Of a stretch of DNA of 64,000 bases, positions 52,586-60,965 are shown piece by piece; position 1 is the stretch's first letter; each line of letters opens with the position of its first letter. Source of the stretch: CAYUPI01 sp964446585 (lineage in GTDB: Bacteria > Verrucomicrobiota > Verrucomicrobiia > Limisphaerales > UBA8199); assembly GCA_964446585.1 (NCBI GenBank), contig CAYUPI010000008.1:1-64000 (forward strand), written 5' to 3'. The position numbers and the translations under genes were made by a program. The notes under the pieces were generated by a model that was not told where the DNA came from, searched no databases, and was given only the letters and a program-made list of their open reading frames with translations.

Positions 52586-53710
52586 AACTCGCCGAGCACT
52601 CGATGGTTGAACGCCTGCTCCTGTCGCAGATAAATGTCGGTGGCGCCATTCTGTATCAATTCGTCGAACAAGCTGATTGTTTCCCGCGAGAGGGCCTCGG
52701 CTTCGGCGAGCAGGCCCTGCTCTCGCAGAAACCTCACGAACTTCACGAGCGAGTAAGCAAATTCCCTGCGGTTATCACGGCTAGCTCTTTGAATTGCCAG
52801 CGCCTCACGGTAATTATTCGCGGCCTCCGTTTTCTTGCCTTGTTTCTCGAGCAAGGATGCAAGCTAGCTTCGTCAAAGCCTCGCTTGACTTCGGCTCGGT
52901 GATTAGCATCTGACGAATAACATCTTCCGCTTCGATTATCTTTTCTTGCGCGATGAGAACGGATGCAAGCGGCCCAAGCGCCCGGGCTACGCTGGCGTGC
53001 CCATCTCGAACAGCCTCTTTCGCCTCACTACCGTCGCACGAAGCATTGCGTAGGCTTTAGAGTACTTTCTATGGCCCTCGAGCAACATGCCCAGGCGCAA
53101 GGGATCAGAGGCTGGGGCAGGATCCTCACTCCTGATGAGCTTTCCATAGAGTGCCACCGCCTCCTCGACCAGGGCCTCAGCTTCTGTCATTTTCTGCTCT
53201 TCGGTGAGCACGGTGGCTAATGTAACGAGCGATGCAGCTACCGTCGGACTTTCGCTGCCCTGCGACTTCCTGATTGTTAACGCCTCACGCTGCATCGCTT
53301 CGGCAACGAGCGACGACTTGGTTCGTATCCATGCCCAGCTTGATCACCTTGAGCGCGACGCGGCGATGAACCGGCTCGTCCTGCTCCGCCATCCACACCT
53401 CGCCAAAACCGCCCTCACCGATCTTTTCAAGCAGCTTGTAGCGCCCAATGCGGTCGCCGGTTTTGTCCAAGGCTGGCGCGTCCCTTGTGGTGATGTCCTC
53501 CGCCGAAACCCCGGCAATGGAGCCCCCGGCGGCATTTGATTCGAGGAAAGTGCCGGCGCTTTCGTAGGCCTTGAGCAGCGCCTCGATGCGCTGGCGCAAC
53601 GCAGCCTCACCTCCGCAGGTCTGCTGCAGATAAGCCTCCCGCCCCGGCCCCGCCCGTAATTCTATGGCCGCAGCAAAGATTTCAATCTGACGCCGAATCA
53701 GATCGGCCAT
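52570..53710 (-). pseudogene. Broken Ser/Thr kinase-TPR gene (deletion plus frameshifts)
   Basis: The 5' part from ATG 53710 encodes a close relative of the first 135 residues of the kinase at 49541 (MADLIRRQIEIFAAAIELRA, GEGGFGEVWMAEQ, ALKVIKLGMDTNQVVAR). It then breaks at about 53306: the kinase core and TM segment are missing and the frame stops. TPR-coding sequence resumes in another frame (SLVAEAMQREAL) and reads to a TAG at 52987-52989. It continues in a third frame (PLASVLIAQEKIIEAEDVI) and shifts back near 52865 (LLEKQGKKTEAANNYREAL), ending at 52570. The disruptions show a non-functional remnant. It lies downstream of the ECF sigma gene, where the functional kinase is normally encoded. 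Confidence 0.85.
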
Positions 53711-53783
53711 AGGCGGTAGTCGTTAGCGTCTCTATTCTCTCATGCGAAATTCACGGCCAAACCGGGCCACTCCAGACGCATTT

Positions 53784-54341
53784 TTAGAGCTGGCTCTTCA
53801 GTTCATCGAACAGCCAGGCCCGGGCGAAGGCCCAGAGCCGTTTGGCTGTAGTTTCGGACACCCCCACGAGTTGTGCCGCCTCCGCTTGGGTCAGCCCGAC
53901 AAAGAAGCGTAGTTTCACAAGCTCAGCGCACTGCTGGTCTGCGGTCGCAAGCCTGTCCAGCGCCTCGTGTATCAGCAGCACTCGTTCGTCGTCGCCGGGC
54001 GCGGTTAATTCAATGTCGTCCAGGCTGAGGCGCTGGAGGCCACCGCCATGTCGGACGGCGCGGCGGTGGCGCGCGTGGTCCACCAGAATGCGACGCATGG
54101 CCTCCGCTGCGGCAGAAAAGAAATGGGCGCGATTGTCCCACGTTTGATGATTTTGTGCGACTAGGCGAAGCCACGCTTCATTGACCAGCGCGGTGGGTTG
54201 CAGCGTGTGGCCGGGCGCTTCGCGGGCCATCTGGCGCGCTGCGGCCTGGTGCAACTCCTCGTAGATCAGCGGCAGCAGTTCCCCACCGGCCTTAGTGTTG
54301 CCGTGGCTGACAGCGTTCAGAAGGGTGGTAACGTCGCTCAT
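53784..54341 (-). CDS. ECF-type RNA polymerase sigma factor
   Basis: A 185-residue sigma factor from ATG 54341 (MSDVTTLLNAVSHG). The N-terminal region 2 is recognisable (LLPLIYEELHQAAARQMAREAP, ALVNEAWLRLV, AHFFSAAAEAMRRILVDHARHRRAV), as is region 4 (DDERVLLIHEALDRLA, LRFFVGLTQAEAAQLVGVSETTAKRLWAFARAWL). These match the planctomycete/verrucomicrobial group associated with Ser/Thr kinases. Such factors are thought to be activated through a neighbouring kinase, but that kinase (53710) is broken here. The nearest intact candidate lies at 49541. Confidence 0.9.
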   Translation of the reverse strand: MSDVTTLLNAVSHGNTKAGGELLPLIYEELHQAAARQMAREAPGHTLQPTALVNEAWLRLVAQNHQTWDNRAHFFSAAAEAMRRILVDHARHRRAVRHGGGLQRLSLDDIELTAPGDDERVLLIHEALDRLATADQQCAELVKLRFFVGLTQAEAAQLVGVSETTAKRLWAFARAWLFDELKSQL

Positions 54342-54594
54342 AGCCGCGGTAGTAGGATGTATAAGAAAACCTGGGCCGGGCGCAAGCCAAACCCTGCGAC
54401 TGTGGCGGAACAACCGTTGGCGCGAACTCCCGTTGACTAGCTCGCCAATTCTCCCAAGGAGCCGACCTTTACATGACGAACAGAAACCCCTGGGCTTAGC
54501 AGGATCCCAGCCTCGGCGCGACGAAACGCGGCGATTTTTGATTTCATTTCCAGCGAACTCGTTTTAAGTTCCCAAGAAGAACGCGCCGTGCCGC

Positions 54595-55896
54595 ATGAAC
54601 CGGGTTCTGATAATAGATGATGACGCCATGTACCTGAAGGTCATGGAGGAATTGCTTGTGCAGAACGGGTGGCAGGTGCTTCTCGCCAAGGATGGTGAAG
54701 CAGGCATTGAGCTTGCCAAGACCCATCAGCCGTCCGTGGTCCTGCTTGACTTGCTGATGCCGCGCACCAACGGCTTCCAGGTTTGTCGTGCGTTGCGCAG
54801 TGACCCCAGCCTCCGCAAGATCCGCATTATTGTAACGTCCGGACGCCAGTTCGGCAGTGATCGTCAAGCGGCTTTTGCTGCTGGCGCGGATCATTACCTG
54901 GTCAAACCGATCAAAACGGAGGAATTGCTTGAATCGCTCTCGGCCTCCGCCGGCAAGATCCAAACCAGCGTCGAAACCTCCTCCGCTGCAGAGTCGCCGA
55001 CGCGCGTCACGTTCTGGGGAGTGCGCGGTTCGATTCCTGCCCCCGGCCCGGGCACGGTCCGATATGGCGGCAACACCACGTGCGTCGAAGTGCGCGCAGG
55101 CGGCCAGATCGTGATCCTGGATGCCGGCACCGGCCTGCGTCTGCTCGGTCGCAAGTTGAGCGCGGAGTTCAACGGCCAGGCTCTGAACCTGACGCTGCTG
55201 TTAACGCACACTCATTGGGACCACATTCAGGGCTTGCCCTTTTTCCTGCCGGCGTATGAGCCGCGGAACCGTTTGAGGATCCTGGGCTATGAAGGCGCCC
55301 GGCATGGGCTTGAGAATGTCCTGGCCAGCCAGATGGAAAGCCCGGTCTTTCCGGTTGGTTTGCACGACCTCCGGGCCAACCTCCAAATCGAGGAGCTTAA
55401 GGATCTGAGCTTCACGGTCGGGCCCGTGAAGGTCGAGAGCTGCTTCGCCAATCATCCGGGCGTTTGCGTCGGGTACCGTCTGTTTACTCCGGGTGGTTCG
55501 GTGGCGTTTTTCCCCGACAACGAGTCTCATATGGGGCACCGCCACGGGTCGAAGAGCGCGGCCGATGGCGACACCAGCCAACGCGCCTTTGCACGGCAAG
55601 AGGAACGGAAATTGGCCGACTTTTTACGTGGTGCTGAGATGCTCATCATGGATACGCAGTACCGCCGCGAGGAATACGCGCACCATGTTGGCTGGGGTCA
55701 CGGCTGCCTGGATGACGTGGTCGCTCTCGCGCTCCAGGCGGAGGTCAAGCGCCTGTTTCTGTTCCATCATGATCCGGATCATGATGACGCCACGATCGAT
55801 GGGATGGTCGCCCATGCGCGGCGGATCGTGGCGGCCCACAACGCCACCCTTCACGTCGAAGCAGCTCGCGAAGGAGCAACCATCGAGCTGCCTTAA
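54595..55896 (+). CDS. Response regulator with metallo-beta-lactamase output domain
   Basis: A 433-residue fusion. Receiver domain residues 1-120: IIDDDA (6-11), phospho-acceptor D52 in LLDLLMP, T/S81-82 switch, K104 in LVKP. Metallo-beta-lactamase domain residues about 135-433: WGVRGSIPAPGPGT start, THTHWDHIQG (H205, H207, D209, H210), a later His in FANHPGV, FFPDNE (Asp), and HHDPDHDD near the end. The fold is the PhnP/RNase Z-like group acting on phosphodiesters such as cyclic nucleotides. Phosphorylation could gate hydrolase activity. No histidine kinase is adjacent. Confidence 0.85.
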   Translation: MNRVLIIDDDAMYLKVMEELLVQNGWQVLLAKDGEAGIELAKTHQPSVVLLDLLMPRTNGFQVCRALRSDPSLRKIRIIVTSGRQFGSDRQAAFAAGADHYLVKPIKTEELLESLSASAGKIQTSVETSSAAESPTRVTFWGVRGSIPAPGPGTVRYGGNTTCVEVRAGGQIVILDAGTGLRLLGRKLSAEFNGQALNLTLLLTHTHWDHIQGLPFFLPAYEPRNRLRILGYEGARHGLENVLASQMESPVFPVGLHDLRANLQIEELKDLSFTVGPVKVESCFANHPGVCVGYRLFTPGGSVAFFPDNESHMGHRHGSKSAADGDTSQRAFARQEERKLADFLRGAEMLIMDTQYRREEYAHHVGWGHGCLDDVVALALQAEVKRLFLFHHDPDHDDATIDGMVAHARRIVAAHNATLHVEAAREGATIELP

Positions 55897-55910
55897 AGCG
55901 GGTCCTTGCA

Positions 55911-56000
55911 TTGTAGGAGCCGAAGTAAGGAGGCTCTGATTAAGAATCCAAAATCCAACATCCAAAATTGATCAGAGCCTCCTTACGTCGGCTCCTACAA
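55911..56000. repeat. 30/30/30 inverted-repeat element
   Basis: The 30-base arm at 55911-55940 (TTGTAGGAGCCGAAGTAAGG...) matches the complement of 55971-56000 at 29 of 30 positions. The 30-base centre is ATCCAAAATCCAACATCC-type spacer repeat. The symmetric 90-base layout resembles a REPIN or small MITE. It lies 14 bases after the response-regulator stop. Confidence 0.85.
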
Positions 56001-56141
56001 TTTCGGGTCGCCCGGCCACGCGCCGCGCTTTGCGTCGAGACGGAACCAAGGCCGCTTCTTCATTCCCCAATTGTAGTCGCCAGGAGGAAGTCGTCAAAAT
56101 CGTAGCGAGCAACCGATCGTCCGTGATATTCTCGCGGCGAC

Positions 56142-57284
56142 ATGAGCATTCCCGGCTTCGTGTTCCGCAACGCTGTCCGCAACAAACGGCGCCTTGTGCT
56201 CACGCTCGGCAGCGTGACGGTCAGCCTCCTGCTGCTGACGGTGTTGCAGGTGCTGTTGAGAGGACTGACGCATCCCGTGCCGACGCCGGACGCCGCCACA
56301 AGGGTCGCGGTGCGGCACAGGGTCTCGCTGGCCAACATGCTCCCCGCCAATTACAAACTGCGCATCAAGCGGCTGCCCGAGGTCAAATGCTGCACGCGAC
56401 TGCTTTGGTTCGGCGGCATTTACCAGGACGAAAGGAAGTTCTTTCCGCAATTCGCCTGTGACGCGGATACCTTGTTCCAGGTCTTGTCCGAGGCGCGGAT
56501 CGAGGCGGAACAGCAGAGTCAGTTCATCCGCGAACGAACGGCGTGCGTCGTCGGGGCCGCGACGATGCAGCGGTGCGGCTGGCGCCTGGGGGACCGCGTG
56601 CCTTTGATTGGGGCCATGTGGCCGTGCGATCTGGAGCTGACGGTGCGCGGCGTATTTTCCGGGACGGCCGATGACTCGATGCTCTTCTTTCATCACGAGT
56701 ATTTCGATGAGCTACTGGGCGACCGCGGGTTTACGGGATTGTATTGGGTCAAAGCGCAAAGCGCCGCCGCCGTGCCCCGCCTGATTGACCGGATTGATGT
56801 GGAATTCGAAAACTCCGATGCCGAGACGCTGACGGAGACCGAGCAGAATTTCCAGCTTGGGTTTGTGTCCATGCTGGGCAACATCAAGCTGCTGATTCGG
56901 TCGATCTCGGGTGTGATACTGTTCACGCTGGTGCTGGTCACGGCGGGGACGATGAGCATGGCCATGCGGGAACGCGGCCGCGAGCTGGCGATTCTGAAAA
57001 CGGTCGGTTTCCGCGGCTCGCGGATTTTCGGGTTGATTGTGGCCGAATCGGTTGGCCTGGCGTTGCTGGGCGGAGCGCTCGGCGGCGGCAGCGCCTGGCT
57101 GATCTTGCGGATACTGGACGTTTACCGGTTGTCGCACGGGTTGTTCGTGAGTTTCAAAGTGACGCCGCAAATACTGGCCCAGGGACTTGGCATTGCCTGC
57201 CTGCTCGGGATCGGCAGTTGTCTGATCCCGGCATGGACCAGCCTGCGCGTCAGCGTTGCTGATGGGTTGCGGCGCGTCGATTGA
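56142..57284 (+). CDS. FtsX-like ABC transporter permease (first of pair)
   Basis: A 380-residue membrane protein: one N-terminal TM helix (LVLTLGSVTVSLLLLTVLQVLL, 18-39), a periplasmic domain (about 45-240), and three TM helices in the last third with the FtsX-type coupling segment RERGRELAILKTVGFRGSRIF (about 275-295). The architecture matches DevC/MacB-type permeases. The second permease starts 38 bases after its stop. No ATPase is encoded nearby, so the ATPase must come from elsewhere. The substrate is unknown. Confidence 0.85.
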   Translation: MSIPGFVFRNAVRNKRRLVLTLGSVTVSLLLLTVLQVLLRGLTHPVPTPDAATRVAVRHRVSLANMLPANYKLRIKRLPEVKCCTRLLWFGGIYQDERKFFPQFACDADTLFQVLSEARIEAEQQSQFIRERTACVVGAATMQRCGWRLGDRVPLIGAMWPCDLELTVRGVFSGTADDSMLFFHHEYFDELLGDRGFTGLYWVKAQSAAAVPRLIDRIDVEFENSDAETLTETEQNFQLGFVSMLGNIKLLIRSISGVILFTLVLVTAGTMSMAMRERGRELAILKTVGFRGSRIFGLIVAESVGLALLGGALGGGSAWLILRILDVYRLSHGLFVSFKVTPQILAQGLGIACLLGIGSCLIPAWTSLRVSVADGLRRVD

Positions 57285-57322
57285 ACAACGGCCACGGAGC
57301 AGGAAACCACGAATGAACACGA

Positions 57323-58486
57323 ATGACGATGAGAATTCCGTTGAAATACAATTTGCGGCATTTGCGACGGCGGTGGCGCTCGACGCTGGGAACACTGTTG
57401 GGCATCGCCCTGGTGGTGGCGGTGTTCGTGATGGTGATGGCGCTGGCGCGCGGATTGAGGGCGACTTACGCCAGCACCGGCCAGCCGGACAATTGGATGG
57501 TCCTCCGGAAGGGCGCGCTGGCCGAGTCGAGCAGCCAGATCACCGTGGATGAGATTCGACGGGCCAAAAATGCAGAGGGCATCGTGCACGATGCGAATGG
57601 CGAACCATTGGCCTCGGAGGAAATGATGATTCTGATCACGCTGCCGCGCCGGAGCGGGACCAAAGCGCACGTCCAAGTGCGAGGCATTGGCCCGCACGGT
57701 TTGGCGCTGCGGCCGCAGGTGCAGTTGGTGGCCGGGCGCATGTTCCAATCGGGCCTGCGCGAGTGCATTGTCAGCCGTAGCCTTGCCCAGCGTTTCGCCG
57801 GCTGCCGGCTGGGGCAGCGGTTTCGCACCGGTAAACTCGATTGGAAAGTAGTTGGGATTTTCGACGCGCACCACACGGCGTACGAATCGGAGATCTGGAT
57901 GGCGGTGGATGAAGCGCGCGAGGCCTTCCATCGGACTTTCTACAGCGCGTTGCTGGTGCGCGCGGCTCCCGGCGCGGGATCGGCTGTAAAGGCGCAAATC
58001 GAGGCCGACCGAAGCGTCCACCTGCGGGCGGTGCCGGAGATGGAATACTTCCGCGAACAGACCAAAGTCGGCAAACCCATTCAGATCCTTGGTGCGTGCC
58101 TGGCGGCGCTGATGAGCATCGGCGCGGCGTTTGCCGCGATGAACACGATGTATGCGTCGGTCGGGGCGCGCACGCGCGAGATCGGCACGCTGCGTGTGCT
58201 TGGGTTCCGGCGGCGAAGCATATACCTGTCGTTCATGGTGGAATCGTTGATCGTCGCGGCGGTGGCGGGTGTGCTTGGCTGTCTGCTCGCGCTGCCGCTG
58301 AACGGGATCAGCACCGGGACGTTCAACTGGGCCAGTTTCGCCGAAGTGGCCTTCGAGTTCCGCGTCACGGCCAGTCTGCTGGCCGGCGGGATGTTGTTCG
58401 CGCTGGGGATGGGCGTGCTCGGTGGGCTGTTGCCCGCCCGCTGGGCCGCGCGCAAACCCGTGCTCGAAGCGCTCCAGTCGGTGTGA
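57323..58486 (+). CDS. FtsX-like ABC transporter permease (second of pair)
   Basis: A 387-residue permease of the same type: N-terminal TM (TLGTLLGIALVVAVFVMVMAL), periplasmic domain, and C-terminal TMs with ARTREIGTLRVLGFRRRSIYLSF. ATGs at 57323 and 57329 are both possible. Spacer-like ACGAATGAACACGAATGACG words (57309-57328) reach into the start region, so the second ATG may be the original. It forms a pair with the gene at 56142, presumably a heterodimer. Confidence 0.87.
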   Translation: MTMRIPLKYNLRHLRRRWRSTLGTLLGIALVVAVFVMVMALARGLRATYASTGQPDNWMVLRKGALAESSSQITVDEIRRAKNAEGIVHDANGEPLASEEMMILITLPRRSGTKAHVQVRGIGPHGLALRPQVQLVAGRMFQSGLRECIVSRSLAQRFAGCRLGQRFRTGKLDWKVVGIFDAHHTAYESEIWMAVDEAREAFHRTFYSALLVRAAPGAGSAVKAQIEADRSVHLRAVPEMEYFREQTKVGKPIQILGACLAALMSIGAAFAAMNTMYASVGARTREIGTLRVLGFRRRSIYLSFMVESLIVAAVAGVLGCLLALPLNGISTGTFNWASFAEVAFEFRVTASLLAGGMLFALGMGVLGGLLPARWAARKPVLEALQSV

Positions 58487-59109
58487 ACCGAACGACGATG
58501 AAGGAGCATTGCCACCCCCCCCAACTTTTGGTTCGAGTAGCCTCGCTTAGTTAGGTTACGGGTAGGTTCGGATAGGCTCGGGTGGCCCAGGAGGAAACAT
58601 GCAATATGACTCTCAGCCGACCAGGGGGTGCCGAGGCGAGCTGGCTTCCCGAGGGTTAGAGACCACAGGGCGGCAAAGCCGCAACCAAAAGCAACAGACA
58701 CTCACCGCGGAGTACACGGAAGACGCGGAAGACGGCATGCGTGCGCACAAGGAATCTTCCCGAAATGGCACGATTCTGGGATACAGCACTTCAAGGGTTG
58801 TGGCAGGTCTGGGGTTCACAGGCAGATGAGGCGGAAGAATTCTTTCTTTGATTGTCTTCAGGAACCTGGAGATTTTGAAACTCCGGTGATGGTCAGAGAG
58901 TGTTGGGGGACGGAATGATATAGCTCTGGAGGAGGCGCAGCATCGCGATTCGGTTCTGGTGTCCTCATTTTCACATCGGCTTCATTTCTGGCTCCCGCAT
59001 AAATTCGTCATCGTGGTCAACTGGCCGGCGACAGAGAGACCTCAACCAGGTCACGATGCGAATAGCGTGGAGGTCTCGGTAACCAAGAATGCCAAGCCAC
59101 GCCCGAGGC
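58487..59109. repeat. Spacer-repeat-rich intergenic region
   Basis: About 620 bases between the permease and the reductase gene. It begins with heptamer-like GGTTACGGGTAGGTTCGGAT words (58550-58580). Next are spacer texts such as CACCGCGGAGTACACGGAAG (58702-58721). No plausible gene was found; the open frames at 58599 and 58628 read through these spacers. Confidence 0.5.
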
Positions 59110-59658
<549 letters not shown>

Positions 59659-59791
59659 TACGTGAGAGTACCGATCGCAACAGGGCGGCTCTAAGGGTCG
59701 TGCTGAGGCAGGGCGGGCCAAGACTGTACAGCGTGGAACAAAGACGGAATCCCGCCCTTGCCTCCAGCACGCTCGTTAGACCACCGATGTC

Positions 59792-60133
59792 TCATTGTGG
59801 CCTCTTGACCATGTGGGCCAGCTTGTCATCGGGAGTGCCGTGACTAGGAACCGCCGACGTCTTTTGCTCCGCCATAACAGCAGGCTCTCGGGTCGATCGT
59901 GGCGGTGCCGCAAATACGCGCCTGAAGCTTAAAAAGGCGAGCCAGAGCCCACCGAGAATGAGGCCACCGAAAACCACATAGATAATGATGAACCCGCTAT
60001 TGAATACACTGGCCCCGGGCACTGAGTCCTTGCTGATAGCCGTGCCGATAAAGGCTACGTATCCGAGCCCAAGGCAGACGAGACAAAATACACAGAGCGC
60101 CAAACCAATTCCCAGATGGGAGAGTTTGCTCAT
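59792..60133 (-). CDS. Hypothetical two-TM protein
   Basis: From ATG 60133 this is a 113-residue protein with two hydrophobic helices (LGIGLALCVFCLVCLGLGYVAFIG and FIIIYVVFGGLILGGLWLAFLSF). A short periplasmic loop (SKDSVPGASVFNSG) joins them, and a polar tail follows (PRSTREPAVMAEQKTSAVPSH). A TTG at 60172 would extend it by 13 residues. The family is not recognised. It is followed upstream on the same strand by another small membrane protein gene at 60215-60496. Confidence 0.6.
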   Translation of the reverse strand: MSKLSHLGIGLALCVFCLVCLGLGYVAFIGTAISKDSVPGASVFNSGFIIIYVVFGGLILGGLWLAFLSFRRVFAAPPRSTREPAVMAEQKTSAVPSHGTPDDKLAHMVKRPQ

Positions 60134-60214
60134 ATTCTTGGTCAACAACGTTCGACATGAGGTGCGGCCCAAAGCGCGCGAAGCAGGCTTGGGGACGTCG
60201 CCTCAATGGAGGGG

Positions 60215-60496
60215 TTAGATCTGCCGCCTCTGTCCTTTGAACACATAATAAACTCCAACTCCTGTGGCAATGATGAGCAACCAAATCACGGAGTCAACCG
60301 CGGTCTGTTCTATCCGGATCCTACGCTTCTCTGCCAGCCACGCTGCCTCGGTCTGAGGCGAGGGGTGCTGACGCCACTCATACCACGCACTCCCGGCACC
60401 TGGTTTATCGACGTGCGTGCCGGAAAACGCAGCGAAAAGCAGGAAGAACTCAACGAGGACCAGTGCAGCAACCAGAACTTTTCGAGCACGGCTCAT
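60215..60496 (-). CDS. Hypothetical small membrane protein
   Basis: A 93-residue protein with N- and C-terminal TM helices (VLVAALVLVEFFLLFAAF and SVIWLLIIATGVGVYYVF) around a polar loop rich in Trp, Pro and Arg (AWYEWRQHPSPQTEAAW, LAEKRRIRIEQ). The ends are basic. It forms a small-protein pair with the gene at 59792. No family was recognised. Confidence 0.6.
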   Translation of the reverse strand: MSRARKVLVAALVLVEFFLLFAAFSGTHVDKPGAGSAWYEWRQHPSPQTEAAWLAEKRRIRIEQTAVDSVIWLLIIATGVGVYYVFKGQRRQI

Positions 60497-60965
60497 CTTC
60501 CTGAACTAACTATTTGATTTCATTAAGCATTTGCAAGCTATGTTGATAAGGGGTGAAAAGCATTGCATTGGGCGGCGGCTCCATTAATGGCCTATTCAGG
60601 GTATGCAGGAGAAGCCCGGAAGTCAATCACGGCCAGCAGCTTCACCAGAGCTAGTCCCCCCTTTCCCGGGGGATGTCTGGCTTTCTTTTTCAGCGGCCCC
60701 GCCCATTCCAAATGTCTCCGATCACCATTCATTCAGGAAGCGAGGTTGGGCGGGGCCGCTGAAAAACAGATCAATTATTTCGGCTTGTCTGGCTATAAAC
60801 GGGTCACTGCTGACGGAGTTTCCCCAGGAAGCGGACCGTCGCCCTCCAGCCTGCTCAAAAAGTGGGATGCTCCCCCTCCACTAACGAACAGCAGCGAGGT
60901 TTGATTTTTGAGTCGAGCGCGGGCAGACTGGCGGCCAATCACGCGCAAAGGCCGGCCGACAAAGC
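60497..60965. other. Intergenic region with a 20-bp inverted repeat
   Basis: About 470 bases without a supported gene upstream of the exporter. Contains a perfect inverted repeat (60686-60705 with 60747-60766). The exporter promoter should lie near 60880-60960. The open frames at 60563 and 60603 cross the inverted repeat and show no family motif. Confidence 0.5.
60686..60766. repeat. Perfect 20-bp inverted repeat with T-run
   Basis: The arm TTTTTCAGCGGCCCCGCCCA (60686-60705) is fully complementary to 60747-60766, separated by 41 bases. Each end carries a five-base T/A run, so it could terminate in both directions. It may also be a mobile palindrome. Confidence 0.8.

Noticed and set aside
58599..58918. 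Two overlapping short plus-strand ORFs
   Set aside because: They read through dispersed spacer repeats.
60563..60904. Small ORFs upstream of the exporter
   Set aside because: They span a perfect inverted repeat and carry no family motif.
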